NCBI RefSeq assembly: GCF_013282665.1
Contig: NZ_CP054041.1
Location: 2,586,001 to 2,650,000 of the forward strand
DNA from: Listeria monocytogenes
GTDB lineage: Bacteria > Bacillota > Bacilli > Lactobacillales > Listeriaceae
Length of the DNA: 64,000 nt
Reading direction: 5' to 3'
Part shown: positions 46,943 through 55,064 of the stretch, in pieces
Layout: each line of letters begins with the position of its first letter
How positions within the stretch are numbered: the first letter of the stretch is position 1
Made by a program: the position numbers and the translations under genes
The notes under the pieces: generated by a model
Told to the model about the DNA's origin: nothing
Seen by the model: the letters and a program-made list of their open reading frames with translations, nothing else
Databases searched by the model: none

Positions 46943-47365
46943 ATGAAGATTACAACAAAAGGTCGCTACGGCCTGACAATAACACTTGAACTCGCAAAAA
47001 GAATTGGCGATGGCCCGATTTCTCTTCGTAGTATCGCCCAAGATAAAAATTTATCGGAACATTATTTAGAGCAGTTAATCGGCCCCCTTCGTAATGCAGG
47101 AATTGTTAAAAGTATCCGCGGGGCTCATGGTGGCTACGTTTTGAACGGCGATCCTGAAAAAATCACTGCTGGCGACATCATTCGTACACTAGAAGGTCCG
47201 ATTGTACTTGTCGAGAGTATGGAAGATGAAGAAGCTGCCCAGCGTGAATTATGGACACGAATGCGCAATGCTGTCCGTGACGTGTTAGATCAAACAACAC
47301 TTGCTGACTTATTAAAACATTCTACGGATGCTGAACTATCGGATGGATACATGTTTTATATTTAA
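46943..47365 (+). CDS. cymR: Rrf2-family cysteine metabolism repressor CymR
   Basis: A 140-residue Rrf2 winged-helix regulator starting MKITTKGRYGLTITLELAK, with the recognition region LSEHYLEQLIGPLRNAGIVKSIRGAHGGYVL near 38-68. It lacks the Cys cluster that holds Fe-S in IscR, which fits CymR, the repressor of cysteine and sulfur genes that works with CysK. Its place beside the desulfurase/mnmA/rarA genes is the same as in Bacillus. It has its own promoter and terminator. Confidence 0.92.
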   Translation: MKITTKGRYGLTITLELAKRIGDGPISLRSIAQDKNLSEHYLEQLIGPLRNAGIVKSIRGAHGGYVLNGDPEKITAGDIIRTLEGPIVLVESMEDEEAAQRELWTRMRNAVRDVLDQTTLADLLKHSTDAELSDGYMFYI

Positions 47366-47368
47366 TGA

Positions 47369-47396
47369 AAAAAGCCTATTTCCGAATAGGCTTTTT
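47369..47396 (+). terminator. Terminator of cymR
   Basis: AAAAAGCCTATT and AATAGGCTTTTT form a perfect 12-bp stem around four bases, ending in a T-tract. Confidence 0.92.
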
Positions 47397-47482
47397 ATCT
47401 GCCATCGAAACGGAAAATACAGTCTATTATTATCTGATTATTCTGAAATAAACCTCAAAAACAAACAATTGAAACCGCTACA

Positions 47483-47499
47483 TGTTAGATAATCTAACC
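47483..47499 (+). promoter_or_regulatory. GlnR/TnrA-type box, upstream site
   Basis: TGTTAGATAATCTAACC fits TGTNA-N7-TNACA at all positions but one. It is centred about 70 bases before the expected amtB transcription start. Confidence 0.7.
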
Positions 47500-47525
47500 A
47501 AATTTATTGAATTGATAAAATATTC

Positions 47526-47553
47526 TTGCCTTTATTAAAATATAGTGTATTAT
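47526..47553 (+). promoter_or_regulatory. Promoter of amtB-glnK
   Basis: TTGCCT (47526-47531), 16 bases and TATTAT (47548-47553), lying between two GlnR-type boxes. Confidence 0.6.
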
Positions 47554-47576
47554 AAACGCATAAATAATATATTACA

Positions 47577-47593
47577 TGTTAGTTTATCTAACA
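47577..47593 (+). promoter_or_regulatory. GlnR/TnrA-type box, downstream site
   Basis: TGTTAGTTTATCTAACA is a full match to TGTNA-N7-TNACA. It falls just after the expected transcription start and touches the amtB ribosome-binding region, so bound protein should block transcription. Confidence 0.8.
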
Positions 47594-47609
47594 AAAAGGA
47601 GAGTTGAGT

Positions 47610-48815
47610 ATGGAATCCGTATTTATGTTCTTTTGTACTTTATTGGTTTGGTTAATGACACCAGGAATTGCATTGTTTTACGGTGGTATGGTTCGACGCA
47701 AAAATGTGTTGAGTACGGCCATGTATAGTTTTAGTTCGATGGCAATTATTTCTATTCTTTGGGTGATCGTTGGATATTCGTTAGCTTTCGCCCCTGGAAA
47801 CGGCTTTATAGGAAGTTTCGACTGGACCTTCCTTCATAATGTCGGCTTTGCAGCAAATGATACTTACTCAGATGCTATTCCACATATTCTATTCATGATG
47901 TTTCAAATGACTTTCGCAATTTTGACTGTAGCTATCATTTCTGGGGCATTTGCTGAAAGAATGAATTTTTCCGCTTATTTGATTTTCATTATCTTATGGT
48001 CGTTACTAGTTTACTCTCCCGTTGCTCACTGGGTTTGGGGTGATGGTGGTTGGTTACGTAATCTCGGCGCACTTGATTTCGCCGGTGGGAATGTTGTTCA
48101 TATTAGTTCAGGTGTCACAGGATTAGTCCTCGCAATTATGATTGGTCGTAGAAAAGAAGCCGATTCCGCTTCCCCGCATAATTTACCTTTAGCACTTATT
48201 GGTGGCATTCTAGTTTGGTTTGGTTGGTACGGATTTAATGTGGGCAGTGCCTTAACAATTGATAATGTAGCAATGATCGCCTTTGTAAACACAAACACGG
48301 CCGCTGCAGCAGGTATTATCGGTTGGGGACTCGTTGAATGGTTAACGAATAAAAAGCCCACTATGCTTGGAACCATTTCCGGAGCAATTGCTGGTTTAGT
48401 ATCCATTACGCCTGCCGCTGGATTTGTCACTGTGCCAAGTTCGTTGATTATCGGTTTTCTCGGCGGAGCGCTTTGCTTCTGGGCTGTATTCTGGTTAAAA
48501 GGAAAAGTAAAATACGATGATGCACTTGATGCGTTTGGCCTTCACGGCATTGGCGGAATTTGGGGCGGCATTGCAACTGGCCTTTTCGCCACAACAAAAG
48601 TAAATGAAGCTGGAGCAGATGGATTATTCTATGGCAACGCTTCTCTCGTAGTAAAACAATTAATCGCCATTGGTTCGACGGTAGCATATGTAGCTGTAGC
48701 AACGGCTATAATCGTCGTAATTATCAAACTATTTTTACCAATTCGTGTCAATGAAGAACAAGAATACAAAGGACTTGATTTGACGCTGCACGGCGAAAAA
48801 GCATATCAAGAATAA
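47610..48815 (+). CDS. amtB: Ammonium transporter AmtB
   Basis: A 401-residue Amt channel with 11 predicted transmembrane helices. MTPGIALFYGGMVRRKNVLS near 17-36, VVHISSGVTGLVLAI near 157 (first pore His) and FGLHGIGGIWGGIATGLF near 308 (second pore His) are family signatures. The start at 47610 follows AGGAGAGTTGAGT; the TTG two codons upstream is less well placed. It is followed by glnK, the usual regulatory pair, and flanked upstream by GlnR-type boxes. Confidence 0.98.
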   Translation: MESVFMFFCTLLVWLMTPGIALFYGGMVRRKNVLSTAMYSFSSMAIISILWVIVGYSLAFAPGNGFIGSFDWTFLHNVGFAANDTYSDAIPHILFMMFQMTFAILTVAIISGAFAERMNFSAYLIFIILWSLLVYSPVAHWVWGDGGWLRNLGALDFAGGNVVHISSGVTGLVLAIMIGRRKEADSASPHNLPLALIGGILVWFGWYGFNVGSALTIDNVAMIAFVNTNTAAAAGIIGWGLVEWLTNKKPTMLGTISGAIAGLVSITPAAGFVTVPSSLIIGFLGGALCFWAVFWLKGKVKYDDALDAFGLHGIGGIWGGIATGLFATTKVNEAGADGLFYGNASLVVKQLIAIGSTVAYVAVATAIIVVIIKLFLPIRVNEEQEYKGLDLTLHGEKAYQE

Positions 48816-48828
48816 AGGAGGCAACAAT

Positions 48829-49194
48829 ATGTCTGGATTAACAAAAATCGAAATCATTACTCGCCCAAACCGCTTTCATTTATTTCAAAAAGAACTTGCG
48901 AAAATTGGCGTAAGCGGCCTAACTGTCACAAAAGCACTCGGTACTGGCTTAGAGAAAGGATTTATCGAACTTTATCGTGGCACAAAAAAAGAAAGCAATA
49001 TTCACGAGCGAATGAAAATTGAAATCGTTGTTTCTACTGTTCCTGTGGAAGATGTGCTTCGGGTCGTTAAAGAAACACTTCGCACCGGCGAACCTGGTGA
49101 TGGAAAAGTATTTATTTATCCACTTGCAGAGGTTGTTAAAATCAGCACTGGTGAAACTGGAATCGACGCATTACAAGATAAGCCATCAAAATGA
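48829..49194 (+). CDS. glnK: PII-family nitrogen regulator GlnK (NrgB-like)
   Basis: A 121-residue PII protein with an early KIEIITRPNRFHLFQKEL strand-helix, the T-loop and TGEPGDGKVFIYPLAEVVKISTGETG, the classic PII end. The T-loop reads YRGTKKESNIHERMKIEIVVS and has no Tyr51, so uridylylation is not expected; this matches B. subtilis GlnK (NrgB). It should sense ATP/ADP and 2-oxoglutarate and gate AmtB. It lies 13 bases after amtB with AAAGGAGG ahead. Confidence 0.96.
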   Translation: MSGLTKIEIITRPNRFHLFQKELAKIGVSGLTVTKALGTGLEKGFIELYRGTKKESNIHERMKIEIVVSTVPVEDVLRVVKETLRTGEPGDGKVFIYPLAEVVKISTGETGIDALQDKPSK

Positions 49195-49267
49195 ATAGTT
49201 AAAATGGTGAATTAATTAAAAATGGGGCCTCTATTCTAAAAAATCAATGAGAAATGGCGTTTACCCC

Positions 49268-49296
49268 TTCCGCTTCTTAGCTTTTACACTTATAAT
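49268..49296 (+). promoter_or_regulatory. Candidate promoter of the 49344 gene
   Basis: TTCCGC (49268-49273), 17 bases, TATAAT (49291-49296). Confidence 0.5.
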
Positions 49297-49343
49297 GAAA
49301 AAGGAAGAACGTTTAGAACAGATAAGGAGGCGCGAAATTCCCT

Positions 49344-49724
49344 ATGCGTAAAATCCCCATTTTCACCGTTCTAGTAGCTATCCTACTTTTTGGCGGTTAT
49401 TATCTTTATCAACACGCTTCGTCAAAAGTAGATGTTACCTTTAATTTCGTGGTGGATCAAAAATCAAAAGATAATACCATCACTGGCAAAATTGACGGCG
49501 CTGGAAACAAATCAATTACACTACCGCTTTCTGAAGAGAGCTGGGATGCAGTAAAAAAAGGGAATCGCTACAATGTGGAAGCCACTTTTTATAATAAAAA
49601 TAAAATCAGCTCCAGTGAAGCGAAAGAATTGGACGGCCCATTCTGGTCCAATGATTCCAATCGAGGGTTATTAGTTAATAAGGTGCATGTAGAAAATATT
49701 CAAGAATTAAGTGATGATTTTTAA
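49344..49724 (+). CDS. Small membrane-anchored or secreted protein, unknown function
   Basis: A 126-residue protein with a short basic start and one hydrophobic segment (about 6-22), which is either an anchor or an uncleaved signal. The rest is a small hydrophilic domain with alternating strands (VDVTFNFVVDQKSKDNTITG, YNVEATFYNKNKI). I recognise no family and no catalytic motif. TAAGGAGGCGCGAAATTCCCT precedes the ATG. It has its own promoter and terminator between glnK and aspS, and nothing ties it to nitrogen control. Confidence 0.85.
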   Translation: MRKIPIFTVLVAILLFGGYYLYQHASSKVDVTFNFVVDQKSKDNTITGKIDGAGNKSITLPLSEESWDAVKKGNRYNVEATFYNKNKISSSEAKELDGPFWSNDSNRGLLVNKVHVENIQELSDDF

Positions 49725-49729
49725 AACAA

Positions 49730-49765
49730 AAAGAAGGTGAGCTTAAACGCTCACCTTCTTTTTTA
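49730..49765. terminator. Two-way terminator between the 49344 gene and aspS
   Basis: AAAAAGAAGGTGAGC and GCTCACCTTCTTTTT form a perfect 15-bp stem with a six-base loop. Confidence 0.92.
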
Positions 49766-49771
49766 GTTTGT

Positions 49772-51544
49772 TTATTTTTTCACTGTTTCCAGTTTCAATT
49801 CCGCAAGTTGAGCGGCGCTAACCTCGCCTGGTGCATTTGTCAGTGGATCTACTGCACTTCCTGTTTTAGGAAAGGCAATTGTGTCGCGCAAGTTGTTTCG
49901 ACCTGCCAAGATCATAACAATGCGATCTAAGCCAAGCGCGATACCTCCATGTGGTGGCGTACCATACTCTAATGCATCCATCAGGAAGCCAAATTGTTCT
50001 TTTGCTGATTCATCCGTGAAGCCAAGTGCACGGAACATCGATTCTTGTACTTCTTTTTTGTAAATCCGTAATGAACCGCCACCAATTTCATATCCATTTA
50101 ATACGATATCATAAGCTTCTGCCATTACTTTAGAAGAATCGGTTTCAAGAAGTGGGATATCTTCTTCTTTTGGCAAAGTGAATGGATGGTGTGCAGATAC
50201 ATAACGCCCTGCTTCTTCATCGTATTCAAATAGCGGCCAATCAGTCACCCATAAGAAAGCAAGTTCTTCTTCATTGATTAAGTTTAAGTCTTTACCAAGT
50301 TTATTACGAAGCGCCCCAAGTGATGCCGCAACGATATTTGCTTTATCAGCTGCAAATAGTAATAAATCGCCATCTTCTGCTTGCAGAGCAGCCTTTAGTT
50401 CTGCTGCTTTGTCTTCAGGGAAGAATTTAGCAATTGGTCCTTTCAGTTCACCCGCTTCTACTTTTAGCCAAGCAAGACCTTTTGCCCCGTAGTTAGCAAC
50501 AAAAACACCAAGCGCATCTAAATCTTTACGTGAAAAATTAGCTGCCGCACACTTCGCATTAATCGCTTTTACTTCGCCACCATTTTCAATAGCGGATTGG
50601 AATACTTTGAAATCAACATCTTTAACGACATCTGATACATTTTGTAATTCTAAACCGAAACGAATATCTGGCTTATCACTCCCAAAACGATCCATCGCTT
50701 CTTTATACGTCATCCGAGGGAACGGTTTGTCGATAGTAATATTTTTCGCTTCTTTCACTACATCTATTAACATATCTTCCGTAATCGCTTGAATTTCTTC
50801 TTTCGTTAAAAAGCTAGTCTCTAAATCGATTTGTGTAAATTCAGGTTGACGGTCGCCGCGCAAATCTTCATCACGGAAGCAACGTACGATTTGGTAATAT
50901 TTATCAAAACCAGCAGTCATTAGTAATTGTTTTAATATTTGTGGGGATTGTGGCAATGCATAGAAGTTACCAGGGTAAACACGACTTGGTACAAGGTAGT
51001 CTCTGGCACCTTCTGGCGTACTTTTCGTTAAATAAGGTGTTTCAATATCAAAGAATCCGAGTGCATCTAGTTTATTGCGGAAAGTTCTCGTTACTGTGTG
51101 ACGCATTTTGAAAATGTTGTTCATTTCCGGACGTCGTAAGTCCAAATAACGGTATTTCAAACGCAATTCATCCGAAACATTCACGCCATCTTCAATATAA
51201 AATGGTGGCGTTTTAGAAGTATTTAAAATGGTAATTTCTTCTGCTAAAACTTCTACTTTACCAGTCGCTAATTTGTCATTGATGGCTTTTTCACCACGAG
51301 CATGAACGGTTCCTTTAATAGTAACAACAAATTCATTTCGAACACTATCAGCGATTTCAAGCGCTTCTTTTGAAAATTCAGGATTGAAAACAACTTGGAC
51401 AATTCCTTCGCGATCACGTAGATCAATAAAAATTAATCCGCCTAAATCGCGTCGTTTTTGCACCCAACCATGAAGGACAACACTTTGACCAATATGTGCT
51501 TCGTTTAATTCACCGCAGTAACTTGTACGTTTTTCCATTTTCAT
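49772..51544 (-). CDS. aspS: Aspartyl-tRNA synthetase
   Basis: A 590-residue class IIb synthetase with an N-terminal anticodon-binding OB domain ([29 protein letters not shown]), the catalytic core with [20 protein letters not shown] near 216-236, the bacterial GAD insertion and motif 3 [13 protein letters not shown] near 530. Its ATG at 51544 overlaps the hisS stop (ATGA); a second ATG two codons later has better box spacing and may be used. It shares the upstream T-box with hisS. Confidence 0.98.
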   Translation of the reverse strand: MKMEKRTSYCGELNEAHIGQSVVLHGWVQKRRDLGGLIFIDLRDREGIVQVVFNPEFSKEALEIADSVRNEFVVTIKGTVHARGEKAINDKLATGKVEVLAEEITILNTSKTPPFYIEDGVNVSDELRLKYRYLDLRRPEMNNIFKMRHTVTRTFRNKLDALGFFDIETPYLTKSTPEGARDYLVPSRVYPGNFYALPQSPQILKQLLMTAGFDKYYQIVRCFRDEDLRGDRQPEFTQIDLETSFLTKEEIQAITEDMLIDVVKEAKNITIDKPFPRMTYKEAMDRFGSDKPDIRFGLELQNVSDVVKDVDFKVFQSAIENGGEVKAINAKCAAANFSRKDLDALGVFVANYGAKGLAWLKVEAGELKGPIAKFFPEDKAAELKAALQAEDGDLLLFAADKANIVAASLGALRNKLGKDLNLINEEELAFLWVTDWPLFEYDEEAGRYVSAHHPFTLPKEEDIPLLETDSSKVMAEAYDIVLNGYEIGGGSLRIYKKEVQESMFRALGFTDESAKEQFGFLMDALEYGTPPHGGIALGLDRIVMILAGRNNLRDTIAFPKTGSAVDPLTNAPGEVSAAQLAELKLETVKK

Positions 51545-52818
51545 TTCTCCCCCTTGGTGTTTGTTAATTTTTCTAGAATGGTTGTTTCAGACACAGCTTC
51601 TTGCTCGCCTGTTTCCATATTTTTTAATTGATAATTGCCTGTTTGTAATTCTTCTTCACCAAGAATAATGGTGTATACGGCATTTTTTCTATTGGCATCT
51701 TTTAGTTGTGCTTTGAATTTACGTTTTAAGTAATCTTTTTCTGCACTAATGCCATTTTGTCTTAATTTATTTACAAGTGTTACGGCTTTTAATTCTGCTT
51801 CTGGTTGTGCTGTAATCACATAAACCTCTAGTGGTTTTTTTGCAGGTATTTCGATATCCGCTTTTTCTAGCGCCAGTAAAATACGTTCCACTCCGATACC
51901 AAAACCAATCCCCGGTGTATCTGGACCACCAAACTCTCTCACTAAACCGTGATATCTTCCTCCACCACAAAGCGTTGTTTTCGCGCCAAATCCTTCTTCT
52001 ACACTCATAATTTCAAATGTCGTGTGGTTATAATAATCTAAACCACGAACCATCGTTGGGTCAATTTCAAATGGAATCTCTAGCGCGTTTAAATAATTTT
52101 TAACATTTTCAAAATAGGCAACAGATTCCTCATTTAAAAAGTCTAAAATAGATGGCGCAGATTGAATTAGTGGATTGTCATGATCTTTTTTACAATCTAA
52201 AATGCGTAGTGGATTTTTGTGTAATCGTACTTGGCATTCTGCACAAAATTCATCAATGTGTGGTTCAAAATGCGCAACTAGTGCTTCTCGATGTTTTAAT
52301 CGGCTTTCTTTATCACCAAGGCTATTAATGACTAATTTAATGTTTGTTAAGCCAATTTTTTTGAAAAACGTCATTGCTAGTGAGATAACTTCTACATCAA
52401 TAGAAGGATCATCACTTCCAAGCGCCTCAATACCCATTTGCGTAAATTGGCGTTGTCTTCCGCCTTGTGGACGTTCATAACGAAACATCGGTTCATTATA
52501 ATACATTTTGATAGGCTGACTCACTTCGCCGTATAATTTATGTTCAACGAAAGCTCGAACAACGGAAGCAGTCCCCTCTGGTCTTAGCGTTAAACTTCTG
52601 CCCCCTTTATCTTGGAAAGTGTACATTTCTTTTGATACGATGTCCGTAGAATCGCCAACCCCTCGCTCAAATAATTCCGTATGTTCAAAAACAGGCGTTC
52701 TTATTTCTTCGTATTGGTAGTTTTCGCAAACATTTTTAAACTCTGTCTCTAGAAAATGCCATTTACTAACCTCTTCCGGCAAAATATCTCGCGTCCCTCT
52801 TGGTAATTGCAAATCCAT
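51541..52818 (-). CDS. hisS: Histidyl-tRNA synthetase
   Basis: A 425-residue class II synthetase. [11 protein letters not shown] at the start, motif 2 [27 protein letters not shown] near 105, the histidine-specific [18 protein letters not shown] segment near 258 and [15 protein letters not shown] near 310 are all seen, with a C-terminal anticodon domain. The start at 52818 is chosen because AGGAGG lies nine bases ahead; the ATG at 52824 is only three bases from it. It is first in hisS-aspS. Confidence 0.98.
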   Translation of the reverse strand: MDLQLPRGTRDILPEEVSKWHFLETEFKNVCENYQYEEIRTPVFEHTELFERGVGDSTDIVSKEMYTFQDKGGRSLTLRPEGTASVVRAFVEHKLYGEVSQPIKMYYNEPMFRYERPQGGRQRQFTQMGIEALGSDDPSIDVEVISLAMTFFKKIGLTNIKLVINSLGDKESRLKHREALVAHFEPHIDEFCAECQVRLHKNPLRILDCKKDHDNPLIQSAPSILDFLNEESVAYFENVKNYLNALEIPFEIDPTMVRGLDYYNHTTFEIMSVEEGFGAKTTLCGGGRYHGLVREFGGPDTPGIGFGIGVERILLALEKADIEIPAKKPLEVYVITAQPEAELKAVTLVNKLRQNGISAEKDYLKRKFKAQLKDANRKNAVYTIILGEEELQTGNYQLKNMETGEQEAVSETTILEKLTNTKGEK

Positions 52819-52855
52819 CACCATAAACCTCCTTTTTTTACTTCAAAATATAAAG

Positions 52856-53119
52856 AAAAACCCCCGTCACTTGTTATAAAAACAAGGGACGAGAGTCTAT
52901 TTACACCCGTGGTACCACCCTAATTAGAACTACTAATGAGTCCTCACTTAAGTCAGTTAACGCCTGAATACGTTCTTGCTTACTGTTTTTCAACAAGAAA
53001 CCTCGAGAGTGTCTTTTCAGAAAACATGACTATCTTTATCCTTTCAGCCAAATGGGATAAATTCTCTTTATAGCATGGATTTTCTTACTCTTCTCTGTCG
53101 CTAGTTTTAAATATGAATT
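52856..53119 (-). promoter_or_regulatory. T-box leader of hisS-aspS
   Basis: On the minus strand the T-box AGGGTGGTACCACGGG lies at 52921-52906 and a terminator (CGTCCCTTGTT, loop, AACAAGTGACGGGGG, then TTTTT) follows at about 52890-52856. Stem I near the 5' end has an AGTA-containing strand (AGAGAAGAGTAAG) and, opposite it, AAAAGACACTCTC. The triplets GAC (Asp) and CAC (His) overlap there. Uncharged tRNA should raise expression of both synthetases. Confidence 0.95.
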
Positions 53120-53125
53120 ATTCTA

Positions 53126-53154
53126 AGATTACTAAAAACACACTGAAAAGTCAA
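53126..53154 (-). promoter_or_regulatory. SigA promoter of the hisS-aspS leader
   Basis: On the minus strand TTGACT (53154-53149), 17 bases and TAATCT (53131-53126). The gap 52825-53269 holds this promoter, the T-box and the upstream region of the amidase gene. Confidence 0.78.
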
Positions 53155-53269
53155 CATTTTGCCAGTTTTTTTATAAAAATCCACTTTGTAGTTCCATGAA
53201 AGCGCATTTTATGGTAACATTTTACTGTCAGATAAAAGTTTATGAGTATATGGGTGGTGTTAGCTTTAA

Positions 53270-54553
53270 ATGAAGAATAAATTCATTTTTATCACCGTTG
53301 TCTCCATTTTATTGATTGCAGCAGGTATTTTTACAACCATAGCAATGGCGAACGCGAATTCCGTTGTCGTCAAAGCAGAAGTCTTAAATGTCCGCAGCGG
53401 TCCTGGTTTAGCGTATGATGTAACGAGCCAAGCCAGAAAAAATGAAGTACTCCGGGTAGTCGGTGAAGAAAATCAATGGTACAAAGTTCAGTTAGATAAC
53501 GGAAATAGCGGTTGGGTTGCCAGCTGGTTAGTAGAAAACACAGATGTCAGCGCAGCAAGTAACAGTGTCGCTATCGTTTCTTCTGATGGCGGATTAAATG
53601 TCCGTGAAAAACCAAGTACCTCAAGCAAGTCACTTGGATTACTCAATAATGGTGACCAAGTAACAGTTACTAGCCAACAAAATGGCTGGGCGCAAATCCA
53701 ATATAATGGTACAAGCGCATGGGTTAGCTCCGATTACTTAACGATTCGTGAGTCTGTTACAAAAGTAGATGAAAGCGAACTACAAACAGTAACCATTCGA
53801 GATGACTCCACTAATATTAGAAATAAGCCAAGTCGTGATGGTGCCGTTATCGAAAAAGCAAATTCTGGTCAAGGATTCGCTATTCAAGGAGTTCAAGGTG
53901 ACTGGTATAAAATCCGTACGACAAGCGGTGAAGAAGGTTATGTCGCCAACTGGGTAGTAGATGTTTCCGACAAAGGACAAACCTCCAGCCCTCGAAGCAA
54001 AACAACCAAATTATCCGAAGCGACAATCGTCATTGATCCTGGGCACGGTGGTAATGATCCAGGTGCTAAAGGCGCAAATGGCACGATTGAAAAAGAAATG
54101 ACTTTAAAAACAGCCAAACAATTAAAAAGAAAACTTGAATCTAGAGGTGCTAAAGTTATCTTAACGAGAAATAGTGATAAGTATGTTTCTCTAAAAGGAA
54201 GAACAAATATAGCTTCCGAAAATCATGCAGATGTCTTTATTAGTATTCATTTTGATAGTTTAGAAGACACAAGTAAAAACGTAAGCGGTCAAACTACTTA
54301 CTATTATGATAATAGTGATAAATCGCTCGCTGAAAGCATTAATACTACGCTTGGGAAAGACCTCCCTACTTCTAACCGCGGCGCAAGAGTCGGCGATTAT
54401 TATGTAGTTAGAGAAAACTCACAACCAGCTGTCTTACTGGAACTCGGTTACCTAAGTTCCGCAAAAGATGAAAATAATATTAATTCAGCATCATACAGAA
54501 GCCAAATTGCTGATTCCGTCACAGACGGCTTAGCTAATTACTTCTCTAATTAA
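53270..54553 (+). CDS. N-acetylmuramoyl-L-alanine amidase with three SH3b domains
   Basis: A 427-residue secreted or anchored wall hydrolase. A signal or anchor segment (about 5-27) is followed by three bacterial SH3 repeats with VLNVRSGPG (about 30-90), GGLNVREKPSTSSKS (about 100-160) and STNIRNKPSRDG (about 170-235). The C-terminal Amidase_3 domain has zinc ligands in VIDPGHGGNDPG and ISIHFDS and the catalytic Glu in AVLLELGYLS. It cuts the bond between MurNAc and the stem peptide. It is a single plus-strand gene. Confidence 0.95.
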   Translation: MKNKFIFITVVSILLIAAGIFTTIAMANANSVVVKAEVLNVRSGPGLAYDVTSQARKNEVLRVVGEENQWYKVQLDNGNSGWVASWLVENTDVSAASNSVAIVSSDGGLNVREKPSTSSKSLGLLNNGDQVTVTSQQNGWAQIQYNGTSAWVSSDYLTIRESVTKVDESELQTVTIRDDSTNIRNKPSRDGAVIEKANSGQGFAIQGVQGDWYKIRTTSGEEGYVANWVVDVSDKGQTSSPRSKTTKLSEATIVIDPGHGGNDPGAKGANGTIEKEMTLKTAKQLKRKLESRGAKVILTRNSDKYVSLKGRTNIASENHADVFISIHFDSLEDTSKNVSGQTTYYYDNSDKSLAESINTTLGKDLPTSNRGARVGDYYVVRENSQPAVLLELGYLSSAKDENNINSASYRSQIADSVTDGLANYFSN

Positions 54554-54592
54554 AAAAAGCAATCATTCAGGAAACTGAATGATTGCTTTTTT
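54553..54592. terminator. Two-way terminator between the amidase gene and dtd
   Basis: AAAAAAGCAATCATTCAG and CTGAATGATTGCTTTTTT form a perfect 18-bp stem closed by a GAAA loop. Confidence 0.94.
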
Positions 54593-54593
54593 A

Positions 54594-55049
54594 CTACTTA
54601 TTACGCATTTCATCTGAATCAAGCATGATGGTAATTGGCCCATGATTAACGATTTTCACATCCATCATTGCTCCAAACACCCCTGTTTCGACAATAAAAC
54701 CTGCTTCTGCAAGCTTTTGATTAAATAAGTCATACAGTGTTTCCGCTTTTTCTCCAGGAGCGGATTTTGTAAAGCTCGGACGTTTCCCTCTACTCACATC
54801 AGCATACAAAGTAAACTGGGAAACACTAAGGATGGCGCCGCCTCGTTCAGCTAAAGAAATATTCATCTTTTCTGACTCATCTTCAAAAATTCGTAATCCT
54901 ACGATTTTTTTCGCCATATAGTCCACGGTTTCCGGGGTATCTGTATGGGTGAATCCAACTAATAGACAAAGACCTCCAGCTATTTCGCTAATGACTTCCT
55001 CTTCCACACTAACGGAAGCTTCGTAACATCTTTGTAGTAGTACACGCAT
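54594..55049 (-). CDS. dtd: D-aminoacyl-tRNA deacylase
   Basis: A 151-residue DTD enzyme that removes D-amino acids, and glycine from tRNA-Ala, from mischarged tRNAs. [18 protein letters not shown], the active-site motif [23 protein letters not shown] near 76 and [11 protein letters not shown] near the C-terminus (the Gly-cisPro motif region) are intact. It is 15 bases after relA, the standard relA-dtd order of Firmicutes. Confidence 0.97.
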   Translation of the reverse strand: MRVLLQRCYEASVSVEEEVISEIAGGLCLLVGFTHTDTPETVDYMAKKIVGLRIFEDESEKMNISLAERGGAILSVSQFTLYADVSRGKRPSFTKSAPGEKAETLYDLFNQKLAEAGFIVETGVFGAMMDVKIVNHGPITIMLDSDEMRNK

Positions 55050-55064
55050 CGCTTCTCCACTCCT

